In this document: piece after piece, positions 1 to 6,334 of the stretch
Layout: each line of letters begins with the position of its first letter
Numbering within the stretch: position 1 is the stretch's first letter
From: an uncultured Collinsella sp.
GTDB lineage: Bacteria; Actinomycetota; Coriobacteriia; Coriobacteriales; Coriobacteriaceae
Direction: 5' to 3'
Assembly: GCA_902478365.1 (NCBI GenBank)
Contig: CABSKX010000023.1
Coordinates: 1-32,485 of the forward strand
Length of the DNA: 32,485 nt
The notes under the pieces: model-generated
Seen by the model: the letters and a program-made list of their open reading frames with translations, nothing else
What the model was told of the DNA's origin: nothing
The model's database searches: none
Position numbers and translations under genes: made by a program

Positions 1-56
1 TCCGTACATGTGCGGATGAATGTGGGAGGTGTTCGGATAAAGTCGATAATCAAGGC
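1..56 (+). repeat. Left copy of a 54-bp inverted repeat
   Basis: Bases 3-56 match the reverse complement of 4747-4800 at 45 of 54 positions, and the two bases before also match. Two reading frames run through both copies. One gives RTCADECGRCSDKVDNQG here against RTCSCECGRCSDEVDIQG at the other copy, with a stop at 90-92 here. The other gives VHVRMNVGGVRIK against VHVRVNAGGVRMR, with a stop at 85-87. This may therefore be the 3' end of a gene entering the window from the left. I cannot tell which frame, if either, is coding, and I do not recognise the family. Confidence 0.7.
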
Positions 57-198
57 ACCGCGCTCCGCAAAACCGATAATATTCTAACTTGACAAAACGC
101 GCTGAGCTGGGTTAATCTACATACGTAAAAACGCTCTACTTGCGCTATCTGCGCGTGCTTTAACAAAATAACCACAGGTCAGGGCCATTCTGGGCCCG

Positions 199-243
199 CT
201 GGGGGTCAAGGGGTCGCTGGTTCGAATCCAGTCGTCCCGACCA
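199..243 (+). other. 3' fragment of a tRNA-Pro(GGG) gene, probable att site
   Basis: The segment runs from the anticodon loop (CT-GGG-GG) through the 3' anticodon-stem strand (TCAAG), the variable loop (GGGTC), a complete T arm (GCTGG / TTCGAAT / CCAGT), the 3' acceptor strand (CGTCCCG), discriminator A and an encoded CCA. The 5' half is missing: neither CGGGACG nor the CTTGA stem strand occurs upstream. A tRNA gene cut in the anticodon loop, keeping its 3' half, is the usual product of tyrosine-integrase insertion. The fragment is then the chromosomal-side junction, and a rebuilt tRNA would lie at the other end of the element, outside the window to the left. This reading is inference; no integrase is visible here. 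Confidence 0.75.
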
Positions 244-253
244 GAAGTTTGCA

Positions 254-282
254 GGTCAGGCACCTAGTGCCTGACCTTTTTT
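254..282 (+). terminator. Rho-independent terminator behind the tRNA-Pro fragment
   Basis: A perfect 10-bp stem (GGTCAGGCAC / GTGCCTGACC, 254-263 and 267-276) with a CTA loop is followed by six T. It lies 11 bases behind the tRNA CCA end, so it is most likely the native terminator of the tRNA gene. That places the chromosomal flank on this side of the junction. Confidence 0.9.
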
Positions 283-352
283 ATTTTAAGCAACGGCGTG
301 ATCTTGCTTAGGGCAACAACTTGCTTTATCAATACGATTCGCGCATCAAAAC

Positions 353-411
353 TTGTACATCACCCTCCAAAACCAACATTTTTTGGCATCTTTGGGGGCT
401 GATGTACACAA
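353..411. repeat. Imperfect palindrome, MITE-like insert
   Basis: The outer arms TTGTACATCA (353-362) and TGATGTACACAA (400-411) pair, and so do the inner CCCTCCAAA and TTTGGGGG tracts, around a loop containing ATTTTTTGG. The palindrome lies inside about 115 bases that separate two blocks (AAGCAACGGC and GCGAGTCC...) which are contiguous in the related repeat at 6591-6660. It therefore looks like an insertion into that repeat. No transposase is present. Confidence 0.5.
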
Positions 412-413
412 AT

Positions 414-471
414 GCGAGTCCTCGTGCCGCCCAACAACGCCCTCCACATGTCTGGACTCTCTATGCTTGCG
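414..471. repeat. Dispersed direct repeat, copy 1
   Basis: This segment matches 6601-6660 closely. A run of 27 identical bases (CTCCACATG...CTATGCTT) is preceded by a diverged GCGAGTCCTCGTG-type block. An inner dyad, GAGTCC / GGACTC, gives it hairpin potential. It lies between the tRNA fragment and the decayed toxin-antitoxin genes and has probably replaced the 5' part of the antitoxin gene. No protein is credible here. Confidence 0.75.
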
Positions 472-650
472 CCGTGCGCCTACGGCAAACCCCCGAGACT
501 GCGCAACGAGGCTTGCAGATCGGGCGCCTTGTCGCACGGGGTACGGCTGTGCGGCCCCTGCTCGCAGACGATGCCGCCAGAACCGGATCGGAACCGGGAA
601 TACAGGACGTCCGGCAAGATTCGACCGCTGCACACACACGACCCGGATAT

Positions 651-758
651 TGCCCCTCAAATCCCCTCTGGATTGCGGAGACGGACGCCATGATGGCGTC
701 CGGGGACTACGAGACCTAAGGCGACGCGCCCTCGCTGCTCCACGCAGCGGGGGCGTGA
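651..758 (+). pseudogene. Remnant of a DinJ/RelB-type antitoxin gene (3' end)
   Basis: The frame reads NPLWIAETDAMMASGDYET, a stop codon (TAA, 717-719), then GDAPSLLHAAGA before a TGA at 756-758. The pattern of a proline and aromatic stretch, a helix with a conserved AETDAMM-like segment and a short final helix resembles the C-terminus of DinJ/RelB antitoxins. The terminal TGA overlaps the GTG of the next frame (GTGA), as is common in toxin-antitoxin operons. The N-terminal DNA-binding half is absent; sequence unlike this family and the repeat at 414-471 stand there instead. The internal stop and missing half make it non-functional. The family assignment rests on a short stretch and on the neighbour. 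Confidence 0.5.
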
Positions 759-979
759 GCGTGCTGCTCAGGGCGATATTCGCGCCGGCGTTCTCGCGCG
801 ACCTCAAGAGGGTGCGTCGGCGTAGGCTCGACGAGGGCGAGCTCGCCACCGCCATCGACCTCATCATTGAGAACACCCCCGAAGCGCTGGAGGAACTTCA
901 TAGACGCCACCGAATGCGTACGCTCAAGGGCACGTGGAGAGCCAGGACTGAGGGCTTGAGGATCGGAGCCTGGGACTAG
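755..979 (+). pseudogene. Truncated YafQ/RelE-type toxin
   Basis: From the GTG at 755 the frame encodes about 74 residues. They begin LLRAIFAPAFSRDLKRV and continue with an Arg-rich helix, LATAIDLI and a HRMRTLKGTW segment. This order (FxxxFxRDLKR, long helix, HxLKGxW) is typical of YafQ-family mRNA interferases of about 90 residues. The normal C-terminal half, with its catalytic histidine and the conserved DWLLVY-like strand, is missing. The frame loses family likeness after LKGTWRAR and stops after IGAWD. It was probably translationally coupled to the antitoxin remnant through a GTGA overlap. Bases 980-1062 beyond it show nothing recognisable. Confidence 0.65.
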
Positions 980-1062
980 AAGGGGGCTCGGAAGTCGCGG
1001 GTCAGGATTCGAACATCGACCCACGCGCTTGGCGATTCTTACCAGTTCAGACGGCTTGCAGG

Positions 1063-1602
1063 CTATTCGCGCTGCGGGAGAGACTCGCACCACTGCAGCA
1101 ATGCGCTCAACATAGCGGGCTTGTCTTGCACGAACTGTTCACGCCTCACACCGCGGCGCGGCTCAAAGCGAATGACGTAACCCCTGTTGTCCAGGTACAC
1201 GTCATAGCTTTCGGGGGCGCCGGGCAGGTTCAGCGCTACATGGCGCGTGCTGCGAATGCGTTGCGGCGCCTCCGTAAGAGACTCGTTGGGCAGCTGACCG
1301 CCGCATATCTCTTCTAGTGCGCGGAAGCGGCGTCCGAAGCTCAGGTAACCGTGGCAACCGCTGTCTGCATGCCCGGCACAGCAGAACTGCGTTTTATAAC
1401 CCTTATCGTTCAGTATGCGCACATGGGGCTGCAGCTCGTGGTCGATCGCTACCAGGTGATCAGGGCGCTTGCCGCATTCGCATTCGCTCAAGGGCTTAAA
1501 GCACTTCGGGCACACGAACAGCATGCACTTCATGGTTTGCTCGGACGTGAGCTCTGTGATGCCCAGGGCTGCGATTTCTGCCGCAGGGGCTTCGGGCTGC
1601 AC
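1063..1602 (-). CDS. Cys-rich domain ORF, frame-shifted tail of the GGCT-like gene
   Basis: This open frame of 179 codons begins at a GTG inside the 20-bp tandem repeats. It encodes a Cys-rich domain: CPKC near the start, then CECG, then a KGYKTQFCCAGH segment, then a tail ending LLQWCESLPQ. The same domain plan, more diverged, occurs at residues 196-313 of the upstream frame (FVCVEGHRIADCTC... FCGSH... LLDWCNSLPE), so it is the second copy of a duplicated module. Reading it as the out-of-frame C-terminus of the neighbouring gene explains it better than an independent gene does: removing one 20-bp unit joins both frames into one protein of 673 residues. The Cys/His pattern suggests metal binding. 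The biochemical role is unknown. Confidence 0.6.
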   Translation of the reverse strand: MQPEAPAAEIAALGITELTSEQTMKCMLFVCPKCFKPLSECECGKRPDHLVAIDHELQPHVRILNDKGYKTQFCCAGHADSGCHGYLSFGRRFRALEEICGGQLPNESLTEAPQRIRSTRHVALNLPGAPESYDVYLDNRGYVIRFEPRRGVRREQFVQDKPAMLSALLQWCESLPQRE

Positions 1603-3104
1603 GCAGGGGCTTCAGGCTGCACGCAGGGGCATCCGCTTGCACGCAGAATGGCGTCGATGCACGCCACGGTGGCGCGCTCCATTTCCAGAGCGATGGCTTC
1701 GTCGCGCATTGCGCCAAACGCCTCGATGTCTTTCGTAACTGCAGAAAGCGGGGTTCGCTGAGAGATGTACACGAATGCGTTCTCTTCCCTCGCAGTGGGT
1801 TCGCCCTCAATCTTCACCGTAACGCCGGCTTTTGCATAGGTGCCGTACTGCACGCCGTTCGCTTTGTCCAGCGCCTGGACCTCACCCCGCGTGAGACCAT
1901 GCCACAGCACGCCTTCCACAAACGACTCATCCTTGCGCGTGATGGTGGGACGGCCCTTCGCGTCGCACGCCAGCGTGTAGCCATAGAGCTTCGCCTTGGC
2001 TGCATAAACGTGGTGGCCGCTCTCAAGTTTTTTAGCAATGCGATCATGGCTGATGTCAAAGCCATATGCAAAGTACGGAGTTTCCGCATGCACGCGGGTG
2101 CCTACGACGTGTTCGCGCGCGCCGAACGCCGGGCCAGAGGGGCGATTAAAGTTGTGCACGTCAAACTCAGGCAGGCTGTTGCACCAGTCGAGCAGGGTGC
2201 GCAGCAGGGCTTTGCGCTGCCTTTCGAACTCATCCAGCGTAAGGGAGTAGCTAAGGTCTGCCTGCAGCGCGGGGTCGCTGCTGCGCACCGCGCGGAACCC
2301 TTCGGGGACGTCGATCTTGTAACCGAACTCGCCTGGGGTCTTGATTGACAAGTAGATGCGGTGCGACCCGCAGAAGGTGGCCTCACTCGCTTCCGTCACC
2401 CGGTAGCGCTTAGAGCGCAGGATGCGTCCGTGCTGCTGAAGGCCACGGGGGAAACGGGATGCGTAGTAACCGGTGTGACGGCATGTGCAATCGGCAATCC
2501 GGTGACCTTCAACGCACACGAAGTCGGCGTATTCGCGTGCATCGGGGAGGTCGATCTTGGCTGCGCCATACGCCGCCGACTCTTCTTGCGCGCGCAAGCG
2601 GTCCAAGCTGTCGGAGCGCATGTCGGACATCTGCGCCAAGGTTGCCTCATTGAGCTGCATCACGCGACCGGCTTCGACCACGCGGTCGATGTAATCGTAC
2701 TTTTCGGTGTACTTGCGCAGCGGGGTGCGCTCAGAGATGTAGACCATCGCCTCAAGGGTTGCGGGAACCACATCGCCTTCGCGCCCGACGGTCACGGTTT
2801 CCTTGCGGTAGCAACCAGATGCAACGCCTTCGTAGCGGTCGAGAGACGCCACGTGAGAGCTATCGAGCGCCCACAGCGCGCCTTGCACATGCGACCCCTC
2901 GCGCTTGGTGATGGTGAGGTATCCGGCGGTATCGAACGCCAGCTCATAGCCGTTCAGGGTCGCTTTGCCCAGCAGCACCGCGCCGGGGCAGCGGGTTTCA
3001 ACTTGATGGATGTCAAGGTTGCTGCCGTACGCGAAGTTGATGGTCGAGGGTGCAGTCTCGGGGTGACGGGCTGAGGCGTTGTTGCGCTTCTCGTTGTACT
3101 TCAT
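1530..3104 (-). CDS. Modular gamma-glutamylcyclotransferase-like (AIG2/GGCT) protein
   Basis: The 524-codon frame contains two GGCT-like domains. The first (about residues 22-125) has the signature FAYGSNL (YGSN at 26-29) and LDRYEGV, with the expected catalytic Glu at 92. The second (about 344-452) is degenerate: YGSN has become YGFD, and LDKANGV has Asn416 where Glu is expected, so it is probably catalytically dead. A Cys/His-rich domain lies between them (about 196-313). The last 25 or so residues, read through the tandem repeats, are low-complexity and out of frame; the natural C-terminus is likely the frame at 1063-1602. The start is an ATG with GAAAGG nine bases upstream. GGCT-fold enzymes form cyclic 5-oxoproline from gamma-glutamyl amines or peptides; the substrate here is unknown. 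Confidence 0.75.
   Translation of the reverse strand: MKYNEKRNNASARHPETAPSTINFAYGSNLDIHQVETRCPGAVLLGKATLNGYELAFDTAGYLTITKREGSHVQGALWALDSSHVASLDRYEGVASGCYRKETVTVGREGDVVPATLEAMVYISERTPLRKYTEKYDYIDRVVEAGRVMQLNEATLAQMSDMRSDSLDRLRAQEESAAYGAAKIDLPDAREYADFVCVEGHRIADCTCRHTGYYASRFPRGLQQHGRILRSKRYRVTEASEATFCGSHRIYLSIKTPGEFGYKIDVPEGFRAVRSSDPALQADLSYSLTLDEFERQRKALLRTLLDWCNSLPEFDVHNFNRPSGPAFGAREHVVGTRVHAETPYFAYGFDISHDRIAKKLESGHHVYAAKAKLYGYTLACDAKGRPTITRKDESFVEGVLWHGLTRGEVQALDKANGVQYGTYAKAGVTVKIEGEPTAREENAFVYISQRTPLSAVTKDIEAFGAMRDEAIALEMERATVACIDAILRASGCPCVQPEAPACSPKPLRQKSQPWASQSSRPSKP
1583..1642. repeat. Three 20-bp tandem repeats at a frame junction
   Basis: The units on the plus strand are GCAGGGGCTTCGGGCTGCAC, GCAGGGGCTTCAGGCTGCAC and GCAGGGGCATCCGCTTGCAC, followed by a partial GCAG. 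The unit length is not a multiple of three, so each gain or loss changes the reading frame of the minus-strand gene crossing it. With three units the two large frames are out of register. With two units (or five) they join without a stop. Confidence 0.95.
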
Positions 3105-3434
3105 GGTTCATGCCTTTCGGTGTTGCGATGGGCTTCGGTCGCTCGAGCTGATTGCAGCATACGACCTGAAGCCGAAAAGGCGTGAAAACCTGAGGTTGAC
3201 ATTTTTAGAAATCCTACGAAAAGGGCGCGATGCCCGAAATCGCTGTTCAAGCGTATTCTGCGAAAAGATACTCGTTTTTCTAAACGCAACTTTTCGTGTG
3301 CTCGTAAAAAATCGAAACGATAAAAACTAGTACAACCCTTCTGAATGGGTGGGCGGCTGTTTTGCTTGTAAGCAAACATGAAATCGGCCGCAGCAGCACC
3401 GCCTGGGAGGGCGGGCGAGGGGCTTGGCCGCAAC
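3105..3434. other. Intergenic stretch, AT-rich
   Basis: These bases separate two minus-strand genes. The part next to 3105 must hold the ribosome binding site (GAAAGG) and probably the promoter of the GGCT-like gene. I see no convincing -35/-10 pair. A short dyad, TTTGCTT-GT-AAGCAAA (about 3362-3377), could be a protein-binding site; its two-base spacer is too short for a hairpin loop. There is no credible ORF. Confidence 0.5.
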
Positions 3435-4400
3435 TTAATTCCCGGATGCGACCACCACGCTAAATACTTGAGAATCGTCGACCGCCCAGTATCTGCCATC
3501 CAAAAGATTAAACACGATATAGCTGCCGTCTTTGCTTATTTCGGCGGCGTTTACGCATTTCTGAAGATCGGCGTGGTGCGCGAAGCAGCCGACGAGCACA
3601 TCTCCATTTACAAGCCCGACTTTAAGATTGAGACCCATCTTCTCATACATAACGATACGATCCGAATCGTCCACGCCCTTGCTTGAGTCGAAGTCGGGCC
3701 TTAGCCCAGCGAGGCGAACCCCTCGCTCATCCAACGCTTTGTCGATTCCGCCCTTGGCGTAGTCGCTCAGCTGGTAATAGATTCTGCGCGCGAGATCATC
3801 TGCCACGACGCGCTCTGGGTCCCCGCCTGACCGTTCCGCTCGAAACTCGCCTAATGCCGACAGCATCAGGTACACCTCATGCAATCGCAGCGGCAGAAAG
3901 ATCGGGTGAGCCGTCGACTTCAGGCCGCCGCGGCTTGTCGGCTCGGCCTTGATGTAGGAGTCGCCAAAACGCACGCCGTCTGCCAGGGCGCTCAGGCGCT
4001 TTTGCACCGCCGTGCGCGAGCAGCCCAGGTACGCGGCGATCGCTTGCTGGGTCATTCCCTTATGCGCCGCTTTGAGCAGCATGAGATTTGCCTCGTCCGT
4101 GCCTATGAACGACTTGTCCAGGTTGTAGTGGCGCTTTTTTGGGGCGCCGCCGATCTCGTTGCCCTTTTCGAACAGCTCGTGCACGCTCAGGAACAATTCA
4201 TGGCGGCCGTTGCTTTGGGGGCCTTCCTCTGAGTTGGCATAATCTGCCAGCGCCTTGCAAAACAAGCGATAGTTTTCGTCAGTGACGAAAGTGGGCCACT
4301 GCATGTTGTGAAAGCGTGTGCCTTCACGTGTGTCGGCGAATTTCGAATACGCAGACTCAGGATCGCAACCGACCCTTTCCGCAATTTCAGCAACTCTCAT
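3435..4400 (-). CDS. Uncharacterised HTH regulator-like protein
   Basis: The protein has 321 residues. The N-terminus (RVAEIAERVGCDPESAYSKF) could form a small helical domain. A clearer helix-turn-helix follows in the middle (MTQQAIAAYLGCSRTAVQKR). Next comes a mixed helical region, then a C-terminal beta-rich part (LKVGLVNGDVLVGCFAHH ... GSYIVFNLLDGRYWAVDD) that looks like a small SH3-like or ligand-sensing domain. I do not recognise the family. The start is an ATG with GAAGGGA at good spacing. It lies upstream of the GGCT-like gene on the same strand, 330 bases away, so it could regulate that gene or itself. Both sit between the 54-bp inverted repeats, which suggests they belong to one mobile or rearranged segment. 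There is no transmembrane segment. Confidence 0.6.
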   Translation of the reverse strand: MRVAEIAERVGCDPESAYSKFADTREGTRFHNMQWPTFVTDENYRLFCKALADYANSEEGPQSNGRHELFLSVHELFEKGNEIGGAPKKRHYNLDKSFIGTDEANLMLLKAAHKGMTQQAIAAYLGCSRTAVQKRLSALADGVRFGDSYIKAEPTSRGGLKSTAHPIFLPLRLHEVYLMLSALGEFRAERSGGDPERVVADDLARRIYYQLSDYAKGGIDKALDERGVRLAGLRPDFDSSKGVDDSDRIVMYEKMGLNLKVGLVNGDVLVGCFAHHADLQKCVNAAEISKDGSYIVFNLLDGRYWAVDDSQVFSVVVASGN

Positions 4401-4746
4401 GCCAATCCCTTCCGCAACCCAATCACACGCACGAAAAACCTATCAAGCCAGAAGATTGATGTGGCAAAAAAGAAGAAGAGGCATTACACCCCTCCTTCTG
4501 GACAGCCTGCACCCCGGTTCCCTGCCTGCCAGTTCGCCCCCCGAAACCCTCGGGGCGCTGTGGGGTCGAACCCCTCCGCATGGAAAATTCTATCGCGGCC
4601 ATGCCCGCTATGCGTGTCACGCACACCACGCCAAACGTCAGGTTTACCAGCCGGGACTGAGCCCTCTTTCGAGAGCAGGGTTATATTAGCATCTACAAAC
4701 TCGAAAAACCCTGCCGCATTTGAGGAGTACCAAGAAAACGGTCTAC
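4401..4746. other. Non-coding stretch upstream of the HTH gene
   Basis: It contains the ribosome binding site of the HTH gene (GAAGGGA just above 4400) and presumably its promoter. Short frames are open here but none resembles a protein I know. A GAGGGG-TTCGAC-CCCAC segment on the minus strand near 4545-4575 resembles a tRNA T arm but has no acceptor partner. The region from 4693 leftward of the 54-bp repeat could be the 3' end of a decayed minus-strand frame (see the repeat entry). Confidence 0.4.
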
Positions 4747-4802
4747 ACCTTGAATATCAACCTCATCCGAACACCTCCCGCATTCACACGAACATGTACG
4801 GA
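4747..4802 (-). repeat. Right copy of the 54-bp inverted repeat
   Basis: This is the reverse-complement partner of 1-56 (45 of 54 identical in the aligned core). On the minus strand the frame containing RTCSCECGRCSDEVDIQG is open from about 4932 to a TAG at 4693-4695, about 80 codons, and the preceding part reads GDLPGSPAISLHGTLRSG. That looks coding-like but has no start, with a stop just upstream at 4933-4935. A perfect 10-bp dyad (CCCGCATTCA 4777-4786 / TGAATGCGGG 4803-4812) straddles the end of the repeat. The two copies bound about 4.8 kb holding the tRNA fragment, the toxin remnants, the GGCT-like gene and the HTH gene. Confidence 0.65.
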
Positions 4803-4976
4803 TGAATGCGGGAATCCGATACCCTGAGGGCCGGATCGGCCGGCCCACTAGGCACGAGCGGGACACGGTCCAGAGGATGCCGGAGCGCAGGGTCCCGTGC
4901 AGGGAGATCGCGGGGGAGCCGGGCAGGTCGCCCTAGACGGTGAGCGCCGAGGTACCGTCGCGCCCACCCATGAAAA

Positions 4977-5027
4977 GAGGGTTTCTTTGCGGGCGCCGCA
5001 TCCGCACGCCCCCGCAAAGAAACCCTC
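4977..5027 (-). terminator. Terminator of the 7beta-HSDH gene
   Basis: A perfect 17-bp inverted repeat (GAGGGTTTCTTTGCGGG at 4977-4993 and its complement at 5011-5027) with a 17-base loop lies 60 bases behind the HSDH stop codon. In the minus direction it is followed by TTTTC, which fits an intrinsic terminator. Confidence 0.85.
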
Positions 5028-5086
5028 GCACTCGCATCTCTACCTGCGAACCCGCACGCGCCCTCGCGCACGCGCCGCGGCAGCTG

Positions 5087-5878
5087 CTAGTCGCGGTAGA
5101 ACGAGCCCATGTAGCGGATGTACTCGTCCTCGGTGTGGTTGGCCTTCCAGTCGTGGACGGAGTCCTTGTTGCGCTGGCCGGCGATGACGGAGAGCTCCTT
5201 ACCCAGCTTCTCAAAGGCCTCGTCGACGCACTCCTCGGGGGTGAGGGCGATCTTCATGACGGCCTCGCCCTGCGGGCCGCCGGGGAGGTTGGACAGCAGG
5301 CTGGGGGTTAGGGTGGTGCCGAGGGTGATGACCTCGACGTCGACACCGGTGCCCTCGCACTCGCAGGCCACGGCCTCGGTCATCTTGAGGATGAAGGCCT
5401 TGCCCGCGCCGTACTGGCCGTTCCAGGGGCTGGAGCTGATGCCGGTCATCGACGAGACGTTGATCACGGCGCCGCGGTCCTGGGCGGCAAAGATCCGCAT
5501 GTAGTGGTGGAAGCACTTGAGGAAGGTCACGACGTTGACGTTGATCATGGCCTCGTGCTTCTCCCAGGGAGTGTCCTGGATCTTGCCGAAGCTGTGCAGG
5601 CAGGCCACGTAGCTCATGAAGCCCATGTCCAGGCCCTCGGTCGCGGCGAAGACGGTCTCGGCAGCGTCGGGCTGGCTGAAGTCGGCGCGCACGACCTTGG
5701 TCTCCACGCCGTAGGTCTCACGGATCTCGCCGGCGAGCACGTTCAGCTTCTCCTCGCGACGGCCGACCATGACGACATTCATGCCGCCGGCGGCGATCTT
5801 CTCGCAGAACGCCTTGCCGACGCCCTCGGTCGCGCCCAGGATCAGGCCCCACTCACCGTACTTTTCCCTCAGGTTCAT
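5087..5878 (-). CDS. NADPH-dependent 7beta-hydroxysteroid dehydrogenase
   Basis: The 263-residue short-chain dehydrogenase interconverts 7-oxo and 7beta-hydroxy bile acids (7-oxolithocholate and ursodeoxycholate) in the cytoplasm, EC 1.1.1.201. Visible elements are the cofactor motif GATEGVGKAF (residues 15-24), the NADP-type basic pair after the second strand (G39-R40-R41), and the catalytic triad Ser143 (NVSSMTG), Tyr156 and Lys160 (YGAGK). From memory the whole chain matches the characterised C. aerofaciens enzyme almost residue for residue; I recall Gly rather than Asp at position 71. The start is the ATG of MNLREKYG, with GAGAGGA eight bases upstream; an upstream extension in frame lacks a binding site. 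The gene stands alone, with its own terminator, between decayed genes and repeats, which suggests a gain or relocation rather than a core operon. Confidence 0.95.
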   Translation of the reverse strand: MNLREKYGEWGLILGATEGVGKAFCEKIAAGGMNVVMVGRREEKLNVLAGEIRETYGVETKVVRADFSQPDAAETVFAATEGLDMGFMSYVACLHSFGKIQDTPWEKHEAMINVNVVTFLKCFHHYMRIFAAQDRGAVINVSSMTGISSSPWNGQYGAGKAFILKMTEAVACECEGTGVDVEVITLGTTLTPSLLSNLPGGPQGEAVMKIALTPEECVDEAFEKLGKELSVIAGQRNKDSVHDWKANHTEDEYIRYMGSFYRD

Positions 5879-6077
5879 ACTGCATCCTCTCTCTCGATGC
5901 CCATGCGGGCACCTCTCCTTTAGCGTGCGGCCGCTCAGCCGCATACGGTGCGCCATTATGCGCTGAACAAGAGGGGAGTGCGTTCACGACTTTGCGAACG
6001 AACCCGAAACAACGATGAACGGTGTCGGTCTATCACCACAATGAAACCCTTGCAGTATCAAGAGGGGAGGTGCTGGC
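5879..6077. other. Upstream region of the 7beta-HSDH gene
   Basis: The minus-strand gene's promoter should lie here, but I see no strong -35/-10 pair. A CATAAT hexamer (minus strand, near 5954-5959) is a weak -10 candidate. An imperfect dyad, CGTTCGC-AAAGTC-GTGAACG on the minus strand (about 5981-6000), could be an operator. The plus-strand part beyond about 6000 may be the leader of the structured RNA at 6078-6140. Confidence 0.35.
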
Positions 6078-6140
6078 GGGTGGAACCAAAAGGTGAACGC
6101 CGCCCTGGCGTGAGCGGCGTTCGATGTGGTTTTACCCACC
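6078..6140 (+). promoter_or_regulatory. Structured leader, T-box-like motif (tentative)
   Basis: GGGTGGAACCA (6078-6088) matches the T-box core GGGTGGNACC. It can pair with TGGTT-TTA-CCCACC (up to 6140), enclosing a perfect 9-bp hairpin, GAACGCCGC / GCGGCGTTC (6095-6103, 6114-6122). The T-box sequence being sequestered by a terminator-like fold is reminiscent of a tRNA-sensing leader. I cannot identify a Stem I with a specifier loop, the rest of the T-box consensus (CGCG) is absent, and only gene remnants lie downstream. It may be a degenerate leader or an unrelated fold. Confidence 0.3.
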
Positions 6141-6207
6141 TTGGTAGCTATTCACCAGGAGGGCATTGCGACCTCCGGTCGCCTTTGCTGTATCCCCTTG
6201 TGTGCCC

Positions 6208-6330
6208 ATGTACAAAGGGATGCATCGCTATTCTGCGCCGGTGCTCGACGTCACCGCTTCGGTAGGCTCGGCAAATACGTTTCTCGCAATGTTCATGGTC
6301 GGCGTGATGCTCGATGTGCACATCGATACC
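6208..6330 (+). pseudogene. Fragment of a membrane transporter, possibly AEC family
   Basis: The frame reads YSAPVLDVTASVGSANTFLAMFMVGVMLDVHID. This looks like one transmembrane helix with the small-residue pattern of auxin-efflux-carrier (malate/malonate permease) proteins. Likeness is lost at about 6330, where a different frame takes over. Only some 40 codons remain of a protein normally near 300 residues. Confidence 0.35.
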
Positions 6331-6334
6331 GAAG

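Noticed and set aside
89..120. TTGACA at 89-94 as a tRNA-Pro promoter
   Set aside because: The best -10 at suitable spacing (TAATCT) matches only half of the consensus, and the tRNA 5' half that it would serve is absent.
353..979. Long plus-strand open frame (about 209 codons) covering the repeat and the toxin
   Set aside because: Only the part from 755 on resembles a protein family. The upstream part runs through a palindrome and a dispersed repeat and is compositionally odd.
1000..1030. GTCAGGATTCGAACATC, like a tRNA T arm on the minus strand
   Set aside because: The presumed stem strands do not pair, and no acceptor or anticodon arm is found around it.
1583..1642. Tandem 20-bp units as a CRISPR array or iteron origin
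   Set aside because: There are no spacers between units, no cas or replication gene nearby, and the units are translated inside a gene.
4540..4580. GAGGGG-TTCGAC-CCCAC on the minus strand as a tRNA gene
   Set aside because: The T stem has a mismatch, and no 5' acceptor strand, D arm or anticodon arm lies upstream.
5878..5956. 26-residue N-terminal extension of the 7beta-HSDH
   Set aside because: The upstream start lacks a ribosome binding site, while the internal ATG has one and matches the known protein start.
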